A stretch of DNA of 55,060 nt from Herminiimonas sp. CN. Its GTDB lineage: Bacteria > Pseudomonadota > Gammaproteobacteria > Burkholderiales > Burkholderiaceae_D. The stretch's first letter is position 1; each line of letters begins with the position of its first letter. Positions 8,208 through 15,859 of the stretch are shown here, one piece after another. The DNA is taken from positions 1 through 55,060 of the forward strand of contig NZ_AVCC01000015.1 of the NCBI RefSeq assembly GCF_000622895.1, given 5' to 3'. Position numbers and translations under genes: made by a program. The notes under the pieces are model-generated. The model was given only the letters and a program-made list of their open reading frames with translations. It was not told the DNA's origin and ran no database searches.

Positions 8208-8335
8208 AAGTTAAGGGATGGACTTACCTGAACATAAGCGGATCTCAGTGGACAATTATAACATTTAAAATCAATCAGTTAAGTAAGTTCAATCGTTCTG
8301 TCACGTCCGTTGACGTACGGCAATAGCCGTGTTAC

Positions 8336-8359
8336 GGTGTACCCATCGGTGTACCCATT
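8336..8359. repeat. Left arm-type integrase repeats
   Basis: Two tandem 12-bp units, GGTGTACCCATC and GGTGTACCCATT, occur 130 bp inside the left attachment repeat and just before the integrase start. The same pair recurs at 19882-19905 near the right end in the same orientation. Paired direct repeats at both ends of an element are typical of arm-type sites for the integrase N-terminal domain, and here they may also allow it to repress its own gene. Confidence 0.7.
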
Positions 8360-8369
8360 GGACATTCGC

Positions 8370-9824
8370 ATGACACGTTACCCCCGACAAGGCAAAGGCC
8401 GCCGCTGGACCATCAAGGAGCTGGAAGCCATCCCGGCTGAGTGGAAAGGCGATGCATTAGGCGATGGGGACGGGCTGTTTGGTGATGTACGAGTGGCGGG
8501 CGACGGGAGCGTGTCTATCCCATTTCGCTATGGCTTCAAATGGGATGGCAAGAAATCGTGGCATTACTGCGGCGCATGGCCCACTGTTAGCCTAGAGGCC
8601 ATTCGTGCCGAGCGCGACAGAGCGCGGACGCTGGTAAAAGACGGCGTGAAGCCGACCGACGCCAAACGCGCCGCCAAAATCGAAGCGCAAGCCAAGGTGG
8701 AGGCCACGATTGCTGAGGCCGCGCGCCAAGAAGCCGACAACCTACCAATTCGCGCGATGTTCGATGCCTGGATACAGGATGGAGTGGCGCGCGCGGACGG
8801 CAACGCCGAGTTGCGCCGCTGCTTCGAAAAGGACGTGCTGCCAATCATCGGCAATAAGCCCGTGCGCAATACGGCAGAGGGAGATTTGCGGGCCGTGCTA
8901 CGCACCGTGGTAAAGCGAGGCGCTTACCGTATGGCCTCACGCCTTCATAGCGACTTGGTACAGATGTTCGCCTGGGCTGAGAAGCGCAAGCCGTGGCGCG
9001 CGCTCATGGCCGAGGGCAACCCCGCCGAGTTGGTCGAACTGGATAAGCTGCTGCCGCCTGGTCTGAATCCAGATGCAGAGCGTGAGCGTGTGCTGTCAGC
9101 CGATGAATTGCGCGAGCTGCACGATAGGCTGGACTGCATGGAGACGACCTATGCCGATGCCCCCGCTGGCACAAAGTACAGTGTGGATCGGCCACTGAAG
9201 AAGGAAACGCAACTCGCCCTTTGGATTTGCTTGGGCACGATGTGCCGCATCGGCGAATTACTCATGACACGCTGGGAGCATGTGAACCTGGTCTCAGGCG
9301 AATGGCTTGTGCCTCGTGAGAACACCAAGACCAAAGAGGAATGGAAAGTCTATCTCTCCTCCTTCGCGCTTCGCCAGTTCAAGGCGTTGCATACGCTGAC
9401 GGGAGAAACGCAGTTCTGCTTCCCCGCGCGCACAGCAACAGGCGAAGCGCCCGCCCAGCATGTATGCGTTAAGAGTGTATCCAAGCAGATCGGCGACCGG
9501 CAAATGCAATTCAAGAACCGGAGCGGCCCACTCAAGAACCGCAAGCACGATAACTCATTGGTGCTGTCCGAGGGGAGGGCGGGTGCATGGACGCCGCACG
9601 ACTTGCGCCGCACTGGAGCAACGATGATGCAGCAGCTTGGCGTGCTGCCCGATGTGATCGACCGCTGCCAAAACCATGTGCTGGCCGGTAGTCGTGTGCG
9701 CCGCGCGTATCTCCATTACGACTATGCGACCGAGAAGCGCGAAGCATGGGAGCGCCTTGGCGAGCGGATAGACATTCTGCTTAATAGCGCCAACGTGGTG
9801 CCGTTCCGAGGTAAGCAAACATGA
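8370..9824 (+). CDS. int: Tyrosine integrase, P4/CP4-57 type
   Basis: The 484-residue protein has an N-terminal arm-binding domain of the DUF4102 kind (GDGLFGDVRVAGDGS, then AWPTVSLEAIRAERDRAR), a core-binding SAM-like region at about residues 135-240 and a C-terminal catalytic domain. Catalytic residues are visible as R in CRIGELL, K in NTKTKEEW, H-x-x-R in HDLRRTGATMM, H in CQNHVLAG and Y in RAYLHYDY. The ATG at 8370 is chosen because an earlier in-frame ATG at 8310 would place the arm-type repeats inside the coding region. No strong ribosome-binding site is visible. It excises and integrates the element at tRNA-Pro. Confidence 0.93.
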   Translation: MTRYPRQGKGRRWTIKELEAIPAEWKGDALGDGDGLFGDVRVAGDGSVSIPFRYGFKWDGKKSWHYCGAWPTVSLEAIRAERDRARTLVKDGVKPTDAKRAAKIEAQAKVEATIAEAARQEADNLPIRAMFDAWIQDGVARADGNAELRRCFEKDVLPIIGNKPVRNTAEGDLRAVLRTVVKRGAYRMASRLHSDLVQMFAWAEKRKPWRALMAEGNPAELVELDKLLPPGLNPDAERERVLSADELRELHDRLDCMETTYADAPAGTKYSVDRPLKKETQLALWICLGTMCRIGELLMTRWEHVNLVSGEWLVPRENTKTKEEWKVYLSSFALRQFKALHTLTGETQFCFPARTATGEAPAQHVCVKSVSKQIGDRQMQFKNRSGPLKNRKHDNSLVLSEGRAGAWTPHDLRRTGATMMQQLGVLPDVIDRCQNHVLAGSRVRRAYLHYDYATEKREAWERLGERIDILLNSANVVPFRGKQT

Positions 9825-9847
9825 AACAACCTCATTGAAGCGCGATT

Positions 9848-10348
9848 ATGAAATTTCCAGCTGACTTGTGTGGTCTGACACTGAGTGACGTTGAAGGTCG
9901 CTCGGACGATTTAAGAATACTTGAATACTACGAGGCGATAGCAAATACCCCCACTGGCGTAAGCGAGGATCTGTCAGACGATCTGCAAATTCTTCTTCGA
10001 CGCGAGCTTCAGGAATTCGTTTCTACTGGCCGCAGTAGTGACGTAGTTCGTGCGATGGTATGCGCAGTTTTAAATGCTTGCACTGTCCAACATGATGATA
10101 CGACTAAAAGGAAACGAGCTAGTTTCGTGCTGCGTGCGACAGGGCTAACGGCGCAGCCGCGAACAATCGGCAAAAGTGAAGATTTGCAAGAAGTGGAGGA
10201 ACTGTCGATTTGGTTGGACGACCGCCACGAGGCACTTCGAAGGGTTGCGAAGGCGACGATTAACGACCATGACGATGCGGACGGAGTAGATATAGAGAGG
10301 CGCTTACGAGATGCGTCCGTGCGAAGGAGGAAAAGCGACTCTGAGTAA
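9848..10348 (+). CDS. Hypothetical protein of the element (166 aa)
   Basis: I do not recognise this protein. It is acidic and soluble, with no signal peptide, membrane segment or cysteine cluster. Its N-terminal half is rich in Asp and Glu (SEDLSDDLQILLRRELQEF) and the C-terminus is strongly charged (RRLRDASVRRRKSDSE). It starts 23 bases after the integrase stop and ends before a terminator, so it is likely co-transcribed with int. An excision or regulatory accessory role is possible but unsupported. Confidence 0.7.
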   Translation: MKFPADLCGLTLSDVEGRSDDLRILEYYEAIANTPTGVSEDLSDDLQILLRRELQEFVSTGRSSDVVRAMVCAVLNACTVQHDDTTKRKRASFVLRATGLTAQPRTIGKSEDLQEVEELSIWLDDRHEALRRVAKATINDHDDADGVDIERRLRDASVRRRKSDSE

Positions 10349-10352
10349 AACG

Positions 10353-10370
10353 GCTAAGTCCGGACTTAGC
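10353..10370. promoter_or_regulatory. 18-bp perfect palindrome upstream of alpA (operator candidate)
   Basis: GCTAAGTCCGGACTTAGC is self-complementary over all 18 bases. It shares the half-sites CTAAG and CTTAG with the palindromes in front of the XRE regulator at 15385-15487, so it may be that regulator's operator controlling the alpA-primase unit. Confidence 0.55.
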
Positions 10371-10410
10371 GGAATGCACCTTTCTGCAAAATCCTAGAAC
10401 ATTCCTTCAT

Positions 10411-10433
10411 CCCCGCATACGGCGGGGATTTTT
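10411..10433 (+). terminator. Terminator between the int unit and alpA
   Basis: The stem CCCCGC / GCGGGG with a five-base loop is followed by ATTTTT. It separates the int-hypothetical unit from the alpA-primase unit. The alpA ribosome-binding site follows immediately. Confidence 0.8.
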
Positions 10434-10448
10434 CTGAAAGGGATGATT

Positions 10449-10694
10449 ATGGATATTCGAATGTTGCGCCTTGGCGATGTGCTCGCCAAAACAGGTCTGT
10501 CCCGCACGGCCATGTATGACGATGCAGCCGTCGGTCTGTTCACTAAGCCAGTAAAGATCGGCGCTCGTGCGGCCGCTTGGCCAGCGCATGAGGTAGATGC
10601 CGTACTGCGTGCGCGGTTATCTGGCAAAAGCAATGAGCAGTTGCGGGCGCTTGTGAGAAGCCTTCATGCCGCTCGCATTGATGATGACCTGTAA
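10449..10694 (+). CDS. AlpA-family helix-turn-helix regulator
   Basis: This 81-residue protein resembles the AlpA/excisionase-like winged HTH family: RLGDVLAKTGLSRTAMYDD, then FTKPVKIGARAAAWPAHEVDAVLRARL. The W-P-x-x-E-V-D motif is characteristic. In P4 and CP4-57 such proteins activate int or replication genes. The ATG at 10449 is preferred over 10443 because GAAAGGGA then sits at proper spacing. The stop TAA overlaps the ATG of the primase gene by one base (TAATG), so the two are translationally coupled. Confidence 0.88.
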   Translation: MDIRMLRLGDVLAKTGLSRTAMYDDAAVGLFTKPVKIGARAAAWPAHEVDAVLRARLSGKSNEQLRALVRSLHAARIDDDL

Positions 10695-13141
10695 TGGAAG
10701 TGCCAATGGCTTCTCATCCCATTACGGTAACGCTTTTCCGCAGCGCTAAAGAAGCGCATGGTCGCAAAAAGATCATGAGCTACGACGAGTTGCACGACAT
10801 GCTTGCATCCGCCGCACGTCTCCCCAACACGGAGAATGATAAGAAAGCGCAGGGCATGTTTTCCCCCGTGGAGTTTCAAGGCAATCACCGCAAGAACGAT
10901 AACGTCCGGTCCGTACACGCTATCGTTATTGAACATGATGCTGGAACCATGTCGGTAAACGAGGCAGCTAAAGTGCTGGAGCGCTTGGGCTTGGTCGCAA
11001 CAATTTATACTTCATTTAAGCACACCGCAGATAGCCCACGCTGGCGTGTCGTGCTGCCGCTGCATGCCCCTATCCAGGCTAAAGAACGTTTGGAATATGT
11101 GCAGGCATTGAACGGTGAATACGGCGGTGTTATTGCGCCCGAGTCGGAAACCGTCGGTCAGTGCTGGTTTTATGGCGGTTATGCAGAGGGTAGTCCTTTT
11201 GAATGCCGTCGAATCTATGGCGCACAAACTATCGACCAACTCGGATTGTTGGATCTGGCTGATCCCTTGCCATGCAAAGGTAAAGATGAGGGCAAGGACT
11301 CTCAGCCGCGTGACACCGATCCGATAGAAGCTCTGGCCCAAACCAATCTGGCATGGCCTGATGATGAGCTGCACAATCGTACACTGGACGATGCTCTTGC
11401 AGCAATCGGCATACCGCCGAAGAAGTATCCACCGTGGCGTGATCTCGTGTGGGCTGTTGCCGCAACGGGCCTGGCTTGCGCCAAGAAAAAAGCGCGCGCA
11501 TGGTCGAAGCTCGATTCGGAAAATTACGACGAAGATAAATTTGACGAAGTTTGGAACAGTGACAATCAGAGCAGGCGCTCAACGATTGGCCCCGGTACGT
11601 TGATTAAGGCTGCAAAGGATACTGGCTGCTTTATCGATCCTCGCGTTAAGCCGGATGCCGCACGTCCCGATGGCAGCCACGAGGACAAAACTGACGTAGG
11701 CAACGTCAACCTGTTGGTACGCCTTGCTAATGGCAATTTGAAATTCATTAATGAAACGGGCGAGGGTTTGTATTGGAATGGCTCCACACATGAGCGCGGT
11801 GCGGCCGCCAATGCCGCGATTCACGGCCTCGCGTTAGCTGTTGGGGAGCATTGGCGAGAGTTGGCTGAGAACGCCGAGCGTCAGGCCGATAATGCCGGTG
11901 ATAAGGAAGAACGCAAGCATTTGCTTAAAGTGGCTGAGGGGCATCGGGCATGGAGGCGGACATGCCGCAGCGCTAAAGCGATTACGTCAATGCAGGCTCT
12001 TGCCAAGAAAGACCCCCGCCTGAGTATCAGCATGTCGGCATTGGACAACAATCAAAATTTGATCGGCGTCGCAAATGGCGTTGTTGATCTAACGACGGCA
12101 CAACTTCGTCACGTGGCGCGGGAAGATTACGTTACCCGACATTGCCCACTTCCGTATGACCCGAACGCCAAGGCATCGCGCTTCGACAAGCTGATCGAAG
12201 AAATCACAGGCGCGCCCGATGGGAAAGGCTATACCTCTCGCCCAGAGCTTGCAGCATACGTGTTGCGCTTTCTCGGCTACTGCCTTACCGGGCATACCCG
12301 CAGCCAGGTCATGGGGATATTTACAGGCCCCGGTGCGAATGGGAAGAATATCTTGTTGGACTTGGTGCAAACGGTTATGGGGCGCTATGCAATGTCTCTC
12401 ACGCCGGAAGTCTTGATGTCAACCTCACTCAACAGCGATGGCGAACGAGCGCAGCCGTTTCTCGCATCATTGGCAGGTGTGCGCTTGGCGATAGCGTCCG
12501 AATCGAAGGATGGACAAAAACTAAACGAAGCGATGGTGAAACGCCATACTGGCGGAGGATTCATCACGGCGCGAGGTTTGCACCAAGACCCATTTCAATT
12601 CTTGGTTTCTCACAAGCTGGTCCTGATGACAAATGCCTTACCCGCAATCCAACACCTTGACGACGCTATGCGGGGCCGCCTGCATATCGTGCCTTTCGAC
12701 AGGGCATGGAACCGTCCCGGTCATCCAGACCCGGACCCCGATTTGCCTGAAGGCGATCCGAACTTGGCTGACGAGTTGCGCGCGGAAGCGGTAGGCGTAT
12801 TCACTAGGCTGGTGCTGGGTGCCAAGGAGTACCACGAGAAGGGACTTGCCCCGCCCGATGTGGTGAAGGAGCGGACGCTAGCATATTTGTCCGAGCAGGG
12901 GCATTTGGGAGCATGGCTTCCGAGTATGGACCGCGTACCAGCAAAAGAAGGAAAGTCTCTGTCCGATCTATTTGAATGCTTCATGAAGTGGTGCGCAAGC
13001 ATGGGCTATAAACGCCCGACACCGGGGACCGAGAGGTCGTTTGCTCATTCGCTTAGTGCGACGGGTATCGACAAGGTACATACCCGGTCCGGTGCGCGCT
13101 ACGGACTTGCTTCATTCGATAGAACGCAGGACGACTTGTGA
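10694..13141 (+). CDS. Primase-helicase of phage/plasmid P4-like type
   Basis: This 815-residue protein is probably the replication initiator of the element. The N-terminal 200 residues resemble an archaeo-eukaryotic primase/PrimPol domain (VHAIVIEHDAG, then IYTSFKHT and PRWRVVLPL). A PriCT_2-like segment follows at about residues 225-315 (PPWRDLVWAVAATGLACAK). The C-terminal part holds the D5_N region and a superfamily 3 helicase with Walker A GPGANGKN (Asn in place of Ser/Thr), a B-type segment RLAIASES and sensor LVLMTNALP. A winged-helix-like tail ends the protein. Its last codons overlap the left arm of an inverted repeat that looks like a replication origin. Confidence 0.9.
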   Translation: MEVPMASHPITVTLFRSAKEAHGRKKIMSYDELHDMLASAARLPNTENDKKAQGMFSPVEFQGNHRKNDNVRSVHAIVIEHDAGTMSVNEAAKVLERLGLVATIYTSFKHTADSPRWRVVLPLHAPIQAKERLEYVQALNGEYGGVIAPESETVGQCWFYGGYAEGSPFECRRIYGAQTIDQLGLLDLADPLPCKGKDEGKDSQPRDTDPIEALAQTNLAWPDDELHNRTLDDALAAIGIPPKKYPPWRDLVWAVAATGLACAKKKARAWSKLDSENYDEDKFDEVWNSDNQSRRSTIGPGTLIKAAKDTGCFIDPRVKPDAARPDGSHEDKTDVGNVNLLVRLANGNLKFINETGEGLYWNGSTHERGAAANAAIHGLALAVGEHWRELAENAERQADNAGDKEERKHLLKVAEGHRAWRRTCRSAKAITSMQALAKKDPRLSISMSALDNNQNLIGVANGVVDLTTAQLRHVAREDYVTRHCPLPYDPNAKASRFDKLIEEITGAPDGKGYTSRPELAAYVLRFLGYCLTGHTRSQVMGIFTGPGANGKNILLDLVQTVMGRYAMSLTPEVLMSTSLNSDGERAQPFLASLAGVRLAIASESKDGQKLNEAMVKRHTGGGFITARGLHQDPFQFLVSHKLVLMTNALPAIQHLDDAMRGRLHIVPFDRAWNRPGHPDPDPDLPEGDPNLADELRAEAVGVFTRLVLGAKEYHEKGLAPPDVVKERTLAYLSEQGHLGAWLPSMDRVPAKEGKSLSDLFECFMKWCASMGYKRPTPGTERSFAHSLSATGIDKVHTRSGARYGLASFDRTQDDL

Positions 13142-13254
13142 CGGTGTGACGGTTTGTGATGGCTTTTCTCTTTTTCTCTCTCTTGCCCCCCCAAAAATTA
13201 ATATATATAGGGTTAAAGCTGGAAATAGCCTCACAGACTGTCACAGCGTCACAG
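13136..13254. other. Candidate replication origin: inverted TGTGAC iterons around an AT-rich core
   Basis: Left arm 13136-13159 and right arm 13231-13254 are inverted copies matching at 20 of 24 positions. Each arm contains TGTGAC twice plus a TGTGA. The 71-bp centre has a polypyrimidine run, a C7 tract and the AT-only stretch AATTAATATATATAG (mostly A/T). It lies directly after the primase-helicase gene, where P4-like elements often place their origin. That initiator protein is the obvious candidate ligand. Function is inferred. Confidence 0.55.
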
Positions 13255-13640
13255 TTCGTATCATCACCTCGGACAAGCCCTCATTCTGGCATGCATGCGG
13301 AAATCCGAGTAAGTGCATGGAGAATCAAAAAAGGGAACTGCTAGCGTTGAATTTTAAGTTGCTGTCTTGATGGGTTTCTGAGAGGAAGCTCGGAAACCGA
13401 GGCTCAGCATCCCCGCGCAGCCTATGGAATTGGCCTCTTACGTCATCACCGTTATCGTCTTTCGATATTGTTGGTGCTATGAAAGGCTCAGAAATTTTGT
13501 GGGAAACGGGGCTCAGCGCGCCCCTGTGAAGCAAACGCCGGCAGGAAGTACCTTTTGACCTTGTGCAGACCGACCACCGCCGAACTACCCACAATGTAGT
13601 TAAGTGCGATATGTCCTGACGGCCAAAATCGCGAAATCGT
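13255..13640. other. Non-coding stretch between origin-like repeats and octamer array
   Basis: No convincing gene is seen. A strong hairpin lies at 13378-13407 (CTCGG-aaa-CCGAG with outer CTGAG/CTCAG pairing). GGAAACCGAGGCTCAG and a similar GGAAACGGGGCTCAG about 115 bp downstream form an imperfect direct repeat. The open frames here run through the repeat arrays and have no ribosome-binding sites. Confidence 0.5.
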
Positions 13641-13688
13641 AAATCCGTAAATCCGTAAATCCGTAAATCCGTAAATCCGTAAATCCGT
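13641..13688. repeat. Six tandem octamers AAATCCGT
   Basis: Six perfect, contiguous copies of AAATCCGT are flanked by degenerate copies (AAATCGT before; AACATCGT after). The array is 48 bp long and lies 500 bp beyond the primase-helicase gene and 95 bp before the next gene. It may be a second binding locus of the replication initiator, similar in idea to the P4 crr region, or a simple slippage repeat. Confidence 0.9.
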
Positions 13689-13783
13689 GAACATCGTGAA
13701 ACCAGCCCTATGTGCCAAACGCGCCCATATGGAGATTTAAGCAAACATGCACCAAGCCCTCAGTCATCCAATAGGAGTAAAAA

Positions 13784-14740
13784 ATGAGTGATAGCAATAA
13801 ATTACAACACATCGCGGAGCAAATTAGTGCCACCAATAACCGTCTTTCCAAACTGGCCGAGCCAATAGCCATGTTAGACAAAGAAATTGCTGCATTAAGA
13901 GAGCACATTGCAGTTCTGAACGAAGGCATCGCTTCGCGGGACTGGACACTAACCGGCAGCCGGCCAAAAAATTGTCAGGAGTCGCATACTGTTGCCCAAC
14001 AAGTACGGGATCAACTTCACGCCGAACATCGACAGACCAGCAGCAGCTTGCACAAACTTCAAGCAACGCTTGTACCGCTGAGCCGAGAGCATGCCGAATT
14101 GAGAAATGAACTTCGGCGCTTGGAAAAAGCCGCTATAACTCCTTATCACCTACAATCTGAAATTATCAGGCATGAGGCTGAACTGCTGGATGCGCAAGGT
14201 AAGTGGAAAAAATTTGCCTCCACGCTACAACAGGCCATCAAACTTCGGGATCAGGCCGACACAGCCGAGCGCAACGAATTAGCAGCGGCTAATAAACTGA
14301 GCGAGGCGCAAAAGGATTCGTTCCTCGCCTTGCCTGATGAAACTAGCGGCGCGGCTGAAATCATTGCGAAAATCGAGGTTGCGATGACCTTAGCACGCGA
14401 TAAAGCAACCGCCGCTCGTGCTGCCCGACCAACAATCATTGCACGGATAGAGAGTGCCACAGCCGCTCTCGCATCATGCGATGAAGATATGGCGATGCTT
14501 CAGCACACCATAGAAAAGAAACGAAACTACCAACGCAAGCTGATCGCATACGGCGAATGGGACAAACTCATTGAACAAATCCACCTCGCCACCCGAAATT
14601 TGCTGGACGCTGACCCGACCGCTGGCCGTGCACTTGCAAACGCCCTAGCCTATGACGGATTACGAGCTTTCGACGGAGATGGTCGTCTGTGCCGCCCCGA
14701 TTGGCTAAATGGCGGTTCAAAGGGGCTTATGAGCGCATAG
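13784..14740 (+). CDS. Coiled-coil protein of the element, unknown function (318 aa)
   Basis: I do not recognise this protein. It is mostly heptad-like helix from residue 1 to about 270 (for example AEPIAMLDKEIAALREHIAV and SREHAELRNELRRLEKA), with a short non-helical C-terminus (LRAFDGDGRLCRPDWLNGG). No signal peptide or membrane segment is seen. AGGAG precedes the ATG, and a terminator follows 60 bases after the stop, so it is a monocistronic unit. Its position between the octamer array and the cargo genes could suggest a partition, structural or effector role, but none is shown. Confidence 0.8.
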   Translation: MSDSNKLQHIAEQISATNNRLSKLAEPIAMLDKEIAALREHIAVLNEGIASRDWTLTGSRPKNCQESHTVAQQVRDQLHAEHRQTSSSLHKLQATLVPLSREHAELRNELRRLEKAAITPYHLQSEIIRHEAELLDAQGKWKKFASTLQQAIKLRDQADTAERNELAAANKLSEAQKDSFLALPDETSGAAEIIAKIEVAMTLARDKATAARAARPTIIARIESATAALASCDEDMAMLQHTIEKKRNYQRKLIAYGEWDKLIEQIHLATRNLLDADPTAGRALANALAYDGLRAFDGDGRLCRPDWLNGGSKGLMSA

Positions 14741-14801
14741 ATCCGTATACAACCTAACCGCGCATCGGTGGATTTTGGAGTAGCCGATTGCGGACATCCA
14801 G

Positions 14802-14827
14802 CCCGGCCGCGCACCGGGTTTTTTTGT
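14802..14827 (+). terminator. Terminator after the coiled-coil gene
   Basis: The stem CCCGG / CCGGG with a 7-base loop is followed by seven T residues. Confidence 0.85.
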
Positions 14828-14861
14828 ATATGGAGCAGCCCGACAAGCTGAGAGAACGGAA

Positions 14862-15331
14862 CTATTTGATTTTCTCGACGTCTTTTTTAAACCTGTTCAA
14901 CTGTTCTTGATAGGCGTTATATACAGCGTTGTTTACGTTGAGGAACATGCGATTAACCTGCCCCCCAGGCATTTGAGTAGAGACGGCAATATTAGAAACT
15001 ATCTTTACGCGCCCAGGAAGCTGATTTATAAAATATTTCAGCTCATACTTTGGCGGAGTGCTATAAGCGTTTCCCAATGCGACCGTCGTTAAGGCCGCAT
15101 TAAATGAGCCACTAGAATCCACTTGGGAAAAAAACAGCATGCTGTCAGACTCCTGCTCTAAGCTCCAGCCAGTTTCGGAATTTTTCAGAAGGATATAGTC
15201 CTTCACCGATTTTTATCTGTAGCTGAAATCTCAATCTCAGGCCAACCGGATACGGTTTGCGTAATTTTCGCAGGCTGGGTGGCACACGCACTCAGAAGCG
15301 CAACAAAGATGAAGGCAAAAATTTTATTCAT
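14862..15331 (-). pseudogene. Lipoprotein gene split by a frameshift
   Basis: The first frame, from ATG at 15331, encodes a lipoprotein signal (MNKIFAFIFVALL, then lipobox LSAC at the cleavage site) and stops after 42 codons at TGA 15205-15203. The second frame, which opens with GTG at 15206, carries the rest (VKDYILLKNSETGWSLEQ...). Together they resemble small secreted lipoproteins with a PE(V/I)xI...VKxxI pattern. A single-base indel around 15206 would rejoin them. The GTGA overlap also permits coupled re-initiation, but the second product would then lack an export signal. I think inactivation is more likely. Confidence 0.6.
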
Positions 15332-15384
15332 GGTTTGATGACTATTCATTTAGCAGTAAAAGGGCGGCATGCCACCTCAAACCA

Positions 15385-15487
15385 CTAAGCAGTCTGGTGA
15401 TGCTTAGAGGCAATGTACGTCATACTAAGGATTTTTTAGTGTGAGCGCAATATATTCCTAAGACTATCTTAGCCTTTGGGCGCTAAG
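15385..15487. promoter_or_regulatory. CTAAG/CTTAG palindrome cluster in front of the XRE regulator
   Basis: CTAAG at 15385-15389 and CTTAG at 15403-15407 face each other. ACTAA at 15424-15428 pairs with TTAGT at 15436-15440. CTAAGACTATCTTAG is a clean dyad at 15458-15472, and a further CTAAG lies at 15483-15487, directly before the start codon. A repeated operator over the promoter of an XRE gene is the normal layout for autoregulation. The same half-sites form the palindrome upstream of alpA at 10353. Confidence 0.6.
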
Positions 15488-15488
15488 A

Positions 15489-15794
15489 ATGTCTGTCTTT
15501 GCTAAGAGATTAAAGGAAGCGAGAAAGATCGCCGGGCTATCCCAAGAGAAGCTTGGTGTCGCGGCTGGCATAGATGAAATGTCAGCAAGTGCGCGAATGA
15601 ACCAATACGAGCGAGGAAAGCATGACCCGGACTATCTAACGGTCACGAGGATTGCTAAGGTTTTGAATGTACCTGAAGGCTATTTTTACACCGTGGACGA
15701 CGTTGCCGCTTGGTTGGCCGTGATTTTTCATCGCGCATCGCAAAGTGACAAAGAGGTGCTGATCGAAGCAGCGCGATCAATCAGCGAACTCTAG
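15489..15794 (+). CDS. XRE-family helix-turn-helix regulator
   Basis: This 101-residue repressor-like protein has a Cro/CI HTH at residues 6-62 (RLKEARKIAGLSQEKLGVAAG, with the family's NQYERGKHDPDY recognition/turn segment). A short C-terminal helix pair follows (KEVLIEAARSISEL), perhaps for dimerisation. It is the likely switch of the element, and palindromes in front of its own gene and in front of alpA are candidate operators. It lies directly beside the inverted-repeat cassette, whose left end starts 13 bases after its stop codon. Confidence 0.9.
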   Translation: MSVFAKRLKEARKIAGLSQEKLGVAAGIDEMSASARMNQYERGKHDPDYLTVTRIAKVLNVPEGYFYTVDDVAAWLAVIFHRASQSDKEVLIEAARSISEL

Positions 15795-15806
15795 CACTTT
15801 AACTGT

Positions 15807-15832
15807 AGTAGCTCAGACTTGACCTGACACAT
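15807..15832 (+). repeat. Left terminal inverted repeat of the cassette
   Basis: This 26-bp sequence is the exact complement of 17045-17070. It begins 12 bases after the XRE gene stop codon. Confidence 0.88.
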
Positions 15833-15859
15833 TGCGTCAGACGTCCGGCAGCCCGGTTG

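Noticed and set aside
13641-13688. CRISPR array
   Set aside because: The repeats are 8 bp, contiguous and without spacers, and no cas gene is present.
13325-13744. Minus-strand frame of 139 codons with a repeating IYGFTDLR pattern
   Set aside because: The peptide repeat is only the translation of the octamer array. There is no ribosome-binding site, and the rest is unlike a protein family.
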